From Brachionus rotundiformis (lineage: Eukaryota; Rotifera; Eurotatoria; Ploima; Brachionidae): a stretch of 64,000 nucleotides of DNA. The position numbers and the translations under genes were made by a program. Of the stretch, positions 37,441 through 48,980 are shown one piece after another. The stretch lies in contig JAESIW010000138.1 in assembly GCA_016802295.1 (NCBI GenBank), positions 3,994,369-4,058,368 of the forward strand, written 5' to 3'. The notes below the pieces were generated by a model that was not told the DNA's origin, searched no databases, and worked only from the letters and a program-made list of their open reading frames with translations. The first letter of the stretch is position 1. Each line of letters begins with the position of its first letter.

Positions 37441-40400
37441 AGGAAAAATCTGATAAGCAAAAATGTATAGTGTATGCTTAGAATTCACCTAGAGTTTGTA
37501 GTGTAGGTTTGGAATCAAAAGAAAAAAATGGATGTGAATGCATTAAGAAAAAGTAAAGGAAAATACACCATAAGTAACTTTGACTGTGAGAAGGCTTAGT
37601 GAAAGAAGAATGAGATGAGATTTGTTTGAAATGTTTAAATTAGCCAACGGAGAATAGAAGAGATCATTGGAACAAGTTCTTTCAGCGATTTAAAGAATAG
37701 AAAGTTCACAAGGAAAGCTTTTTTGACAGTGAAAAATTTTCAAGTTTCTAAGCTTGTTTTTTAAAAAGAGTTCCACACTTCTACAAGAATAGGTTGCAGT
37801 AATTCCCTAACCAACCCACTTCAAAGCAACTTTAGATAAATTCTACAAAAATGACCAAAAAACCGCACAAGTTCAAAGCAGTGATAAGCTCAGACATTCT
37901 TTTTAAAAAGCCGCAGGTTTTGCAGTTTCTAGACATGTTTTTTACCCTACAAAAAGATCGTATTTCTTTTTAATTTAATTTTGATTAAAAAACAAAATGA
38001 AGCAATTTTTTGAGATGCTTCGAATCTAATAGTTAAAATATTTATTTATTATTTTTTGAATATTTCAATATATTTCAATTTTGGACAATGTGCCATATTT
38101 AAAATGTAACAATTCAATATTACCAGTCATTTAAAATTGACTTAGACTATAACAAGCTTAAAATATAACATATCGGGCTTAATATTCCAGATCTGTAAAT
38201 TTGATGTAGCTTAGTTTTCATATTCGACAGCCTCTAATTAATTATATCAAATAACTAATTTTATTATCATTGAATACCTAAATTGTAAATAGAAACTATG
38301 GCATTTTTTTATATACCTTTTATACTCAATTTTGAAATATTTACGGGTCACTGAGCAAGTGGTCGGCGATCGGCCCTAGCTTAGAATTAATAAATAAATA
38401 AGCTTAAAATAAACTATAATTAATCAAACTAATTAATCTAATACTAAACACATACCAAAAATATTTATAAATTTAAAACTTATTATACAAACTTATTTGA
38501 ATTTAATTATAAAAAAATCTTGAAAACTTACTTTGAAAATGTCATTTGTAGAATTTGTTGTATGGGCATCTTTATTTTGCATATTTAAGTTTGGCCTATT
38601 TCAGCACCTTTTTTATAAAAATTTTGTAATTATTTTCAACTGAAGTAAATTATATATTTTGAAAGAGATTTACAGAAAAATGGTAAATATTTATAATTTA
38701 AGGACAAATTATTAATATTTACGGTTTAATTCGAAAATGGAAGTTTATCAGTAAGATTTTAAAATTAACAAGTAAAAAATCGATAATTTTGGTTTTTCAT
38801 TATTGACAGTAGATAGAAAATAATAATATAATTTTGGAATTTTGACAAACTTTAGTTCAATATTATGTCATGTTCAATAGAGGAAATTTAAATTTTAAAA
38901 ATTTTGCACAAGATTTTGAATATTGCTCCAGGAATATTAAAACCGATAATATCTGATTATACCAATCAATTAAACTTTACTCATTGTCGAGTAATCATCG
39001 GAATTCAATTTAAACCATTTACGTCATGTCTATTTGCGCCAACATGAAATCAATATATTTAATTGATTTAACTTAAAGATTGAATGAATCTCAATAGATA
39101 TTTGATTTTTTGTAAGGAAGTAGCGTTCACTGTTCTGGCTCATATAAGCAAAACAGATGTACAAAAAAATATAATAAATTCTTGTAAAAATTTAAATAAA
39201 AAATTTTAAATCAATATCAAACTATTTAAAACCTTAATTATACATATTAGCTATCTATTATAGCCCATGGTAATTTATTGAAATTTTTAATCTACCATTT
39301 TAGGATATAGTTGAGCCAAAAATATGCTAAATGTTTACTATGATAATTCAACATTTTGACATAATATTCTTAAAACTAACTTTTTAAGACTTATGGAGGA
39401 CCTGATTTTGAAAACTTAGCAATTGGAAAATCATCGAATTTTTTCGGAGAATTGAAGTTAATGATCAAAATTTAATGATCTTGCTCAAAAATTATTTTTT
39501 TTAAATTTTTTAGATGTTTTAATGCAGAGATAGATTTTTATGAGTTACAAAACATGTTAAACTACAACCGAGTATTGTGCATAATTCTGCATTCATAAAA
39601 TTTTGTAGAAATTTTCAGATATAAAAAATTAAACTTAATATTGAATGTTTATATTGAAAATGTGATTCAACAATAAATTTCTTAGTCAAAAATATTTTAA
39701 AACCTACTTTTTAAAAATTTTTTGTTATCATCAAATTTTGATCACAACCTTCATTTTGCCCAAAAAAATTTAACAGATTGAACTTATTTTAATTAAATGA
39801 TATTTTTCCTTTATATGATATAAATTTTCTAACCAAATATCTAGAATAAATTGAATACTTGTTGCTTTTAACTTAGCGCTTAAAAAATAATTAAATATTT
39901 TATTCGTGACTAGAGCAACTTTGATGTTAAATTTTTAGAATTTTTGTCAAAGTAAACTTTGAATTCTTTGGTCTTGTAAACCCTTCAAATTACCAACTTT
40001 GGCTTTATTCCAAGTAAATAAACCTATTCTTGTCCAAATTTTTTAAATTTAATGAAAACCTTGGCTAAGTTGAAGTGATCTCTTTGAAATATAAATTAAA
40101 CCAATATCTGTAAATGAAAAAATAAATAAAAAACAAAATTTTGTCAAGTTTATTTTTACGAATTTGATTATAAATTTTAAATGAAGAAATTCGAAAAATT
40201 AAAAGTAAAAAAAAACAGATATACCGTTTTAATCCAAATAAAACTAATATGTTATTTTTTCTTAAGGTACTTGCGGGTTTAACATAAAAATTTTCTAAAA
40301 AGGTAAACAACTTTCGGGTCTAAAAGAACATTTATAAGTTCATTTAACCTGTACAATGGTATTTAATATTTAATCAGTTCCAATCCTTTTCCTGATCTAA

Positions 40401-41086
40401 AAAATTAAAATTGAGATTTGAGAATAATATTTAATTTTTTTAATTTTCCTTTCTTAAAAACAGTCTATCAAAAATCAAATTTTTATTAATTAATCGAATT
40501 CTATGCTTAATAACATAATATTATATAATTAAAAACAAAGATAATTATATGATTACAATTTGGTTTGCGTGTGCCATAATTTCAATCGTTTATAATTACG
40601 TTAATATTTTTTATCAAAATAATCAAGGTAAATAAATGAGGTAATAGATTAATCAAGGCCATCAATTAATGGACTGACAAAAAAGACTAGATCTTTTAAA
40701 TTCATATTAACTTTATCTTAAATCCTAAGATAAAATTTTCTTCAATTAATTTTTTTAATAATTAATATCTGGCTACATTTATATTTAAAAAAATACAAAA
40801 AATTAAATTAAATTTCATACAATTAATTTAAATGATAAAATTTTCTTTAATTTACATTTTTGCTATTATATTTAATTCGTTTAATATTTTTAGAAAAAAA
40901 TAATATATCGTTAACAATTAAGACAAAATGTGTGTGTGGTAAAATAAATTAATAATTAATTTGCATTCATAAAATTTAAAATTTGCATTCATTATAAAAT
41001 CCTTTTATTTTTGAATTGTTAGAATTTTTTTTATTACGCTTTCGTTTATAAATATATTTGTTTGATCCTATTTTTTGTTTTAAAAG
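37441..41086. other. Intergenic, AT-rich
   Basis: About 3.6 kb. Apart from the inverted-repeat element at 39430-39775 it holds nothing recognisable. A short frame at 40065-40310 has the composition expected of random AT-rich DNA. Confidence 0.55.
39430..39775 (-). mobile_element. MITE-like inverted-repeat element, copy B
   Basis: The left arm (around 39437-39500, GAAGTTAATGATCAAAATTT) and the inverted right arm (around 39720-39770, GAAGGTTGTGATCAAAATTT read on the other strand) form imperfect terminal inverted repeats of about 50 bp. The internal part is the reverse complement of the body of copy A at 4430-4765. No open frame is present. It is likely a non-autonomous DNA transposon or foldback element. 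Divergence between copies (roughly one change in every 6-8 bases by eye) suggests that it is old. Confidence 0.7.
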
Positions 41087-43714
41087 CCACACACGCTGCA
41101 CCAGAGATTCAAGTTTTCTATGACAGCATGGAGTCAGACACCCTCGATGAGATAATCGAAAAGAGCCAAATAAGTAATGCTCAAACTGACGAGTCCATTT
41201 CCAATCTGGCTAATGATATTCATTCCTTGAGTAAAGCACCCGCATTAAACAGCTGTGATTTCTACGATGTAGAAAATGATAACTTGGAGTTCATACTCAA
41301 CCAAGAGTATGAGTTCACCTCGAACAGCAAGGAATCCAACGATTGTGAAGAGTTGATTGATGATATACCAGATGATTCGGTTTCGGAAGTTATAGAACTA
41401 ACACCGCAAATATCCAATTTTACCAGACTAGAACTATATCCTAGCCATGACTCCAATTTGGACAATGATGGTCCATTGTCAGACAAAACTAATTCCAATC
41501 AAGTTATTAACCAGATATTAAATGACTTAATTGATAGAGTAGATAAGAAGTCGACTCTCAGCCAGGAACAATCTTCTCAGGGAAATGTTTCTAGAAGTAT
41601 TTGTTTAAATAAAATATTTATACTGAGCCGAAATTATCTTTTATATTAAAGTAACTATTCAAAAAAGAACCGACATTGAGCCAGAGATTGAACCAAAGGA
41701 TCAACCTTTAAATAGGTATCAGTCAATGATAAAAAAAATTAAGTAATTGAGCTTAAAATAAAATGAAATTAAATCTATATATTTATATTTTTTTAAGTAG
41801 ACACTCAGATCCGGAAGATAAATCAATTAATCTTGTTGAATCGTTGAATGAAGTAAGGCGCTCAAAGCCAAATATACTTAGAAAAAATCGCCACTCTTTG
41901 GCACCAAATCAAAAGCTTAAATCAATGCATATATCTGAAATATTGAAGCATTATGGAGGAGCCAAGTCAGAGCCGGAAATAAAGGAGGAAAATGGTCCAA
42001 TCGAGCCTAATCCTGACATGTCGCTCAAGACACGTTTGCGCCAAAAAATAAACATTTTGGTAATAAAAAAAACTCATCTGGAGCTGGTCAGGGAATATTT
42101 AGACTCGAACAATAATGTTGTCAAAGAAGAGATAATTGAAAAAAAAAATCATAAAGATGTGCTTCAATCTTTGAACAATAACAAAATTGTGCCAAAAAGT
42201 ACAGCCAAATTGCCAAATATAGACGATTTGTCATGCACAAGTTTAACAGAACTAAATGAACAAGTTAATGAAAAAAAGAATAATAAAAATGACGGTATTA
42301 AAAAAAGCTATAAGCTAGCTCTGTCAAATAGATACAGAAATCAATCGCCTGAAACTCCGAGCCAAGTCAAAAAGCGTCCAAGCCGTGGCAAACGCAAATC
42401 TACTCAAAAGACCAATTTTAAATCGCCACCAAGAGTAAACAACTTCAATTTTTCTAATCTAAGATTCAATTTGACGCCCCAAGAGCGCAAAAAAGACCTA
42501 ATTGAGCTTAGAAGTGGAATCGGATCGGAAAAAGAGACAAGCTCACCATCTAAAGAATGTCTCATTGACGAGACTATTGTAAATAAAAAAATTGATAATT
42601 TCCTAGTCGAATTTGGCAATCAAATGAAACAAATGGTCGACATGGATGCTGATGTAGTAATCAAGGATTGTCATGTGCCAATTGAGCGCATACCTGAATC
42701 AGAATTTGAGTTCTATATTGAAAAATATAGAAATGATCAAAAAAAGCCAAGAAATAAATTTAAATTAGGTGATAAGGTATTTGTACCAATGAATAATTTC
42801 TTTCTACCAGCTGTGGTAACAGACATACAATCAAAACGTAAGTCACAAAGCTCATCGTTTTTTAACACATCTTCATCAGAAATTTACTACACGTACGGGT
42901 GCTCTTTGGTCCAGAAAAGAAACCAATTAAAGCCAACAGATCAAGTGGTTTATGAAAATGAAAGTAAAATCATCAAGTATGACATCATAAGGCCTAAAGA
43001 CACTCTGTTGGTATTTAACTTCAAAAAATTCGAATATGTCAATTCGTCAGTCATAGGTATTTCGGCCAAACTTAACAAGGAGACCCAAACTAAAGACTTC
43101 ATTGTAAAACAGTATCGGTCAAGATTCAACAAGTCGTAAGTATAGAGCTTATTTGAGACAGAGTTTTACTCTTTGAACATTTAAGAGTACCATTTCAGCT
43201 AATAGCTTTCAGTCAGAGCGAGGCAGAAAAATTTTTGAAAAGATCTCTGAATGAGGAAATTAAGGCAAATGTTGGTAAAAGTCCGCACAAGAGATTTTCT
43301 TATGTAAACAAAGTGGTTGATGATGTGTTTTCAGAGAGTGAAAGTGACCTGTCAATCAAGAAAAGAAAATCGGACGACGAGTACTTAGATGAGAGTGAAG
43401 TAGAAGCTAGTGAAGAAAATGAAAATACCATCGCCTTGAGAGCTAATAGAAGGCGAAGAAGTAGCACTGTCAAGCGTCGACGCACCAGCGTGAGGACATC
43501 GAATGACCAATTGAGTAAAAATTTAAGCCAACTTTCAGGACCAGAGTTGACCAAGAAATCACCCGATCAACAATCATCAACAACTAGCTCTTTTTCGGAC
43601 ATATCGTTGTTGTCGAACAACTCGCTAAATTTAACTGTATGCCGGGCAGCTAACTTAAATTTGGACAATCAGTCAAAAAAGTCTACCATTGTTACCAATA
43701 AGAATTTGAAATAA
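41087..43714 (+). CDS. Large charged nuclear-type protein with possible Tudor-like region (5' end unresolved)
   Basis: Exons are 41087-41596, 41652-41715, 41801-43135 and 43213-43714, with introns of 55, 85 and 77 bp; every junction keeps the frame. The first exon begins at an acceptor-like AG, and the first in-frame ATG is at 41128, so an upstream exon is possible. The N-terminal part is acidic. The middle is basic with SPxxR-type patches (PSRGKRKSTQKTNFKSPPR). A compact region follows (FKLGDKVFVPMNNFFLPAVV...DIIRPKDTLLVFNFKKFEYV) whose layout recalls the tandem Tudor fold of 53BP1-like proteins; this is a weak, by-eye resemblance. The last exon is Ser/Arg-rich with a basic run (RRRRSSTVKRRRTS). 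No BRCT repeats follow. A chromatin or DNA-damage role is inference only. Confidence 0.6.
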
Positions 43715-43734
43715 TTTTTTTTTATTCCAGTGAA

Positions 43735-43740
43735 AATAAA
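43735..43740 (+). terminator. Polyadenylation signal
   Basis: AATAAA 20 bp after the stop of the preceding gene. Confidence 0.55.
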
Positions 43741-44996
43741 TGAATTTTATTGATTAAAAAGCTTAAATAATATGTTCTGTGCAAATGAAGTATAAGTATC
43801 CTTATGTCAGATTTTTTTTTCTTTTTTTGTTGATTTGTTAATTTAATTTTTGTGTTGCTATAATAAATATTCAGGATTTAAATTTTAATCTTAATTTATT
43901 TTAATTAAGTATTGGTTTTCATAAATTTTATCAGATTGAAGTTCACATTGAACACTCGTGATGAACAGACTTGGCAATTTCTTGAACCATTAAAGAACAA
44001 CCAATCAAAGAACATGACATTAGCCAGGGTTTTGGTATTCATTTGTTATTATCAAATATATAATTGAGGGGAAAACCCCAGGCTTCGTCCAAATGGTGCA
44101 AGCCTTTTGAAAAAAAGAATTTTTTAGGTTTTTATAAAAATAGATTTTTATATTATTACAAAAAGTACATAAATTTAAAAAATTGAATTAGATTTAGCTT
44201 TAGCTTCCTAATTAAATTAGTCAAGTCAAAGTTATGACTTGACTTGAATTTCTTCTTAAGTTAAGTAAATTACTTATAATTTACAAATAAATGATAAATT
44301 TTTTCGTAATTTAAAAAACCTAAGTCTTTACATTTAAATTTTCATGTAAAACGAAAAATGAATAAAAAATTATTGGTTTTAGACCAGTTGAAAATTTTTG
44401 TTTTTTGAATTTTTTAAAAATTAATTCTAGAGTGAATCTAAAACTTATAAAAATTTGATTGTTATTTTATCTAAAAGTGTATTAGGATAAATAATAATTA
44501 AAATTTTAAAATGGTTTCCCTCACAATTTTAAAAATTTATTAAAATCTTTTTCTCTGTTTTTTGTTTCAAAAAATAATTGTCCAAGTAAAAATAAAAAAG
44601 TTTTTTTTTTATTCAATAAAATTCAGAAAAAAATAATTTAAATCATTAACAATATAATCAATGCAAAATTTCATCATATTTTATTTTATTATTTTATATG
44701 TTTTTTAAAACAAACAAATATTCAATAAATTTAGGAATAATAATATAAAGCTCTTCTCAATAAAACATCTTTTAAGGATATTAACCAACTATGATTATTT
44801 CTCTATACCAAATTTATTTTGATATTGAATTTTCTAAAATTTTTCTAGAATAAAAATTAATTATAATTCATACAAATGTATTATATACGCATTTAGAAAT
44901 TAAATATATTAACTTTCAAAAAAAATAAATTCTTCTAATAAACCCACCCTACCAATGGTCTTCTAAAAATTCCACATAATATTTTTCCATCATAAA
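43741..44996. other. Intergenic, AT-rich
   Basis: About 1.25 kb. A short coding-like run on the plus strand near 43935-44060 cannot be tied to a gene. No TATA element was identified for the DJ-1 gene. Confidence 0.5.
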
Positions 44997-45641
44997 ATGA
45001 TTAAAAGATTTTTTTCCACTAGGCCGACAATGGTGAAAAAAGCTTTAGTTTTCTTAGCCGAAGGTGCCGAAGAAATGGAAACAGTAATCACTGTGGACAC
45101 TCTTCGTCGTGCAGGCATAGAAGTAACTCTAGCTGGTCTAGCAGGGGATCAACAAGTAAATTGCAGTCGTAATGTCAAAATAACTCCTGATGTTGCCCTT
45201 GATTCAGTAAAATCTGAGAATTATGACGCGGTCATTGTTCCAGGAGGTCTAAAAGGAGCTGAAGCATGTGCCATGGTAAATTTAAATCTTTAATTTGAAT
45301 AGTTATAAATAAAATTTTAAAACTTAAAGAGTAGTATGGTCGGAGATATGATCCGTAGGCACTACGATAGCAACAAATTAGTCGCAGCTATTTGTGCAGG
45401 TCCAACTGCTCTTTTTGCTCATAGATTGGCATTTGGAAAAAGCATAACCTCTTATCCATCATTTAAAGAGAAACTTGGTGCCAATTATGTCTACAAAGAA
45501 GACCGTGTGGTTCATGACGGCAATTTGGTAACAAGTCAAGGACCAGGAACATCGTTTGAATTCGCACTAAAAATAGTCGAATATTTAGAGGGAGCGCAAA
45601 AGGCACAATCTTTAATTGAACCAATGAGACTTAAATTATAA
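44997..45641 (+). CDS. PARK7: DJ-1/PARK7 family protein, copy 1
   Basis: Exons 44997-45275 and 45330-45641 are joined by a 54-bp phase-0 intron, giving 196 aa (human DJ-1 is 189). DJ-1 proteins are dimeric redox-sensing, glyoxalase/deglycase-type enzymes of cytosol and mitochondria. The conserved acidic residue of EGAEEMET (Glu28, equivalent to human Glu18) and the nucleophile in the elbow AAICAGPTALFAH (Cys115, equivalent to Cys106) are both present. GPGTSFEFAL, typical of the family, is near the C-terminus. The first 11 residues (MIKRFFSTRPT) precede a second in-frame ATG at 45030 where the usual MVKKALV start lies. This extension is basic and could act as a mitochondrial presequence, or the inner ATG may be the real start. 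The next gene is its tandem paralogue. Confidence 0.95.
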
Positions 45642-45680
45642 AAATTTATTTTAGATTTAGAAAATATTTAAAGTTTTAAA

Positions 45681-45686
45681 AATAAA
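45681..45686 (+). terminator. Polyadenylation signal of DJ-1 copy 1
   Basis: AATAAA 40 bp after the stop and only about 40 bp before the ATG of the next DJ-1 gene, so the intergenic spacer is very tight. Confidence 0.5.
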
Positions 45687-45722
45687 ATTTTTTATTTATA
45701 TATTTTTTTCAACTATTTAAAG

Positions 45723-46443
45723 ATGCAAAGAGCTATAATTCGGCTCAACCGTTCTAAACAGAATAAGCAAAAGATGGTAAAAAAAGCACTAGTTTGTTTA
45801 GCTGATAAGGCTGAAGATACGGAAGTTGTGATAACAGTTGATACATTGAGGCGTGCTGGCATTGAAGCGATTGTCGCTGGTGTTCAAGGCTCTGAGCCAG
45901 TGACATGCATTGAAAATGTTAGAATTGTTCCTGATTTGGACATTGACCGATGTCAAAATGACCTATTTGATGTGGTTGTTCTTCCGGGTGGACCTGGGTA
46001 TGAACATCTACAAAATGTAATTTTTAAATTTTAATTATCTATCATTATGTGAGAAAAAGAGTGAGAAATTTTTTTAAGAGTTCTACAGTATCTTCCATTG
46101 TTAACAAACATTGGCAACATAATAAAAAAATTGCCGCTATCTGTGCAGGTTTAAGATTAGAATTAATTAGAAAATTATTTTAATCTTTATTTAAAAAAAA
46201 GGAACAAAAGTTTTGAAAAATTTCAAAATTGGTTTAGGCTCAAATATAACAACTTATTCAAAATACAAACAAGATTTGAGTGATAGTTACAAGGTGTCAG
46301 ATGATCGAGTGGTCATTGATGGTAACTTAATAACCAGTCAATGTCCTGGAACTGCATTTGAATTTGGTCTATCAATTGTTAAAGAATTATGCGGACAAGA
46401 TAAATCTAATGAAATTGCCCAGATGTTAAAAATAAATTTGTAA
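45723..46443 (+). CDS. DJ-1/PARK7 family protein, copy 2 (divergent paralogue)
   Basis: Exons are 45723-46016, 46079-46148 and 46202-46443, with introns of 62 and 53 bp, giving 201 aa. Read without splicing it looks broken, but the spliced frame is intact. It keeps the acidic residue (AEDTEVV, Glu34), the VVLPGGPG loop and the nucleophile (AAICAG, Cys120). After the elbow it reads TKVLKNFKIGLGSNITTYS in place of PTALLAHEIGFGS-like sequence, so the proline after the Cys-Ala-Gly is lost. SQCPGTAFEFGLSIV near the C-terminus matches the family. The first intron is at the same site as in copy 1; the second, inside the elbow codon region, is absent from copy 1. The first 17 residues are basic (MQRAIIRLNRSKQNKQK), again possibly a targeting extension. 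Enzyme activity may have shifted. Confidence 0.88.
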
Positions 46444-46450
46444 ATTTTTT

Positions 46451-48077
46451 TTAATTATCAGTCAAATCTGCAAATCTAACTCTTTTGACTGTTTTTCTGC
46501 CCAATTCACTGAATAAACTTTTAGCATCATCTTTTTTGTTACTAAAATTTGGTCTACAATTCTCTACATATGAATCATCCAAATCATAATTTAAAGTATT
46601 TAAACTCCAGTCTTTTTTAATTCCCAAATTTCTATTAAAATCTAAAAAAGTATCTGTCTCTGTAGACATGTGGCGGTAAGATACCATGTTAGTTTGGGTA
46701 GCACAAACTCGTTTTACAATCACCGGTGTTTGCGTAAATGACGATGAAACAGGCTTATTGCAATGTAAATTGGTCTGGGTAGATTTGTTTATTAGGCACA
46801 TATTTTCTAGCATAAAAATTGTCTGTGAAAAATTATCTATTTTGATTTTTTCTTGATATTTTTTCAAATTTTCCAACAGTTCTTTGTTATTTAGCTTAAC
46901 AAAAATATATATATCAGAAAAATTAAGCTTATTATCTATCAATATACCTGTGTTAGATATATCTGCTCAACTTTCTCATCCAATTGACTTTTAAATAAAT
47001 TTTTCTCATCAATTTCGGCTTTTAAATTTAAATCTAATTTTTTAATCTTTCAACAAAAATATTATTTATTGATCATATAATTATTTTCAAAAAAAAAAAC
47101 CTGTTTTTTAAGCTCATTAATTTCATATTCACTCGAAATTTTCAAATTATTCAATTCCATATTAAGAGAATTCTTCTCGGTTTCGAGTTTTTTAATCGCT
47201 TGGTTTTTTTCCTCCAGCGAATGCTCACTATTTTGGCAATTTGTTTTTATGTTGATTAAATTTTGGTGATTTGAGATCAATTTTAATTCAAGTTGGTATT
47301 TTTCAGAATATGCATTTTCATATTTTGATTTAAAATCTTCACATAGCTTTTTTGTCTTAAATAAATAAAATAAATTTCCAAAAATTGCCAATCTAGTGTT
47401 TTGGCTACTTGTAAAAGTTCTTCATTTAAAAAGTCTATTTTTGAGTCTGAGTCCGACTTGTAAGTTAAAAGCTTTTCATTTTGGGAACTCAGCTGACCAA
47501 TTTTTTCTTCATATTTTTTTTTCATGTCATCATTATCTAATTTTAAATTGTTGACCAAACAATCATGGTGCAATATTATTGAGCGTAGGCTTTGATTTTC
47601 ACTTAGCAAAGAATCAGCCATTTGACGGCTCTGCTTCTCAATCGATTCCAAATCACTTATCTTCTGTTCCATGCATTTAAATTTGTACTTCCAGTTTTCA
47701 ACTTGGCAAGTGAATTTTTTGGTCAATTGTTCTATTTTAAGTTCAGTTTCAAAATTATGTTTTATCTTATCATCGTAATCACTTTGCTTAGACTTTAATG
47801 ATATTAGCTGTTTTTTGATTGTGGCATTTTCTTCCATGGTTGTGTTCAATGTCAAAGTAAGACGCGTCTTAAAGGCTGAACTAATAAAACATATCTAAAA
47901 CATTAAATAAAACAAACATTCTGCTCAGTTAGAAATCTAACTTGGTCATTTAAATTTGGGTCTTCGACAATCATCTCCTTGATTTTATTTTTTGAATTTG
48001 AATCAAAATCATTTAATATGGTTTTATATTTGACCTTGGCAATTTTTAAAAAATTTTTGGACAAGGTCGAATTTTTT
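46451..48077 (-). CDS. Coiled-coil protein with C-terminal RVxF (PP1-docking) motif; 5' end unresolved
   Basis: Exons are 48077-47942, 47894-47409, 47355-47101, 47046-46948 and 46894-46451. Introns are 47, 53, 54 and 53 bp, and all joins keep frame; the first junction uses a weaker GTTAGA donor. The first in-frame ATG lies within the first exon (KEMIVEDPNLND), so translation may start there or in an unseen upstream exon. Roughly 430-470 residues result. The central 250 residues are a long Lys/Glu/Asn-rich coiled coil (ENATIKKQLISLKSKQSDYD; QAIKKLETEKNSLNMELNNL). The C-terminal exon carries repeated TQT/TET motifs (KSTQTN, SFTQTP, CATQTN, STETDT) and ends in KRVRFADLTDN, a textbook RVxF docking site for protein phosphatase 1. 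A cytoskeletal or centrosomal scaffold would fit. I do not recognise the family. Confidence 0.65.
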
Positions 48078-48279
48078 CTAAAATATTTTTTAATAATTTA
48101 TTGTATTAATAATAAGTCTTTGAAATTAATCTTTTTATCTCTCTGAAAGATAATTTTCCGAAATTTTTTGTAAAAAATTTTAATTATTAATTAGGAATTT
48201 TAATTTTAACATTAATTACTATTTTATTTAAATTGAAATTTAAAAAAAAAATAAAAACTAGCTTCAATTATAAAGCTGT

Positions 48280-48609
48280 TTAGAAGTAGGTGCCAAAGCT
48301 ACCAAAATTAGCAAAGGAAGCATCAAATGGAGCAGCAGTATATGATGGATATTGAGCTGTTAATCCAGTGGCAAAAGTTGGGAAAGCAGCTGGAGCTGAG
48401 AATTGAGCACCATAATAAGTTGTGTCAAATGATGGAATTGGAGCAAAATTAGCAAAAGAAGAATCAAATTCGAAAGAAGTTGGGAATGAAAAAGTTGAAA
48501 AAGTTGGGGCAGCTGAAGGAGCTTTTGATGGTGCTGGAGCGGCTGATGGTGCTGGAGCTGCTGATGGAGCTGGAGCGGCTGATGGAGCTGGGGCTGGAGC
48601 AGAAGACAT
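48280..48609 (-). CDS. Low-complexity Ala/Pro/Ser- and Phe/Ser-rich protein, 109 aa
   Basis: A single-exon frame starts at the ATG at 48609. Residues 4-30 are near-perfect repeats of PSAAPAP (21-bp DNA units, much G+C-richer than the surroundings). The second half repeats SFANF-type units (DSSFANFAPIPSFDT; DASFANFGSFGTYF) with Tyr/Phe spacing like structural or phase-separating proteins. There is no signal peptide, so an intracellular or cuticle-like structural role cannot be decided. A TATA box 84 bp upstream of the ATG gives good promoter support. The complementary strand is also open over the repeat, which is a composition artefact. Confidence 0.7.
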   Translation of the reverse strand: MSSAPAPAPSAAPAPSAAPAPSAAPAPSKAPSAAPTFSTFSFPTSFEFDSSFANFAPIPSFDTTYYGAQFSAPAAFPTFATGLTAQYPSYTAAPFDASFANFGSFGTYF

Positions 48610-48683
48610 TTTGATATTCTAATTTATATAATTAATCGGATTGAATTTTTATTGATGTTTTGCTTTAGCATACTGCGATTTGG

Positions 48684-48693
48684 TATTTTTATA
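48684..48693 (-). promoter_or_regulatory. TATA box of the Ala/Pro/Ser-rich gene
   Basis: TATAAAAATA on the minus strand, inside an imperfect palindrome GGTATTTTTATACC. It lies 75-85 bp before the ATG, allowing a 5' leader of about 50 nt. Confidence 0.6.
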
Positions 48694-48980
48694 CCATAGT
48701 ATTTTAACGCTTGGATAGTTTACTCTATTCATAAGTATTCAATCGGTATTTTGGATTTGGAAAATAGAAATCGATTCTCAATTAAGGTTCACCTATTCAA
48801 TTTAATTAATAAATTTTGACTGTTCTATTATTTTTAAGATTTGTTTTTATATATTTTTCAAACAATTCTCAACAAACTAATTAGCTATCTTAAATGTTTG
48901 TAAAAAAACAAATTTTTATAAATGTTTATCATTGATAGTAATCTCTTTTGTTTCTACACAGTGATTTTTAGTTTTAAAAA

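Noticed and set aside
40065..40310. 81-codon minus-strand frame
   Set aside because: Same random AT composition; no partner exons.
46013..46210. DJ-1 copy 2 as a pseudogene because its frame breaks after LQN and again after ICAG
   Set aside because: Both breaks are removed by short GT-AG introns (62 and 53 bp) with correct phase, leaving an intact family-like protein.
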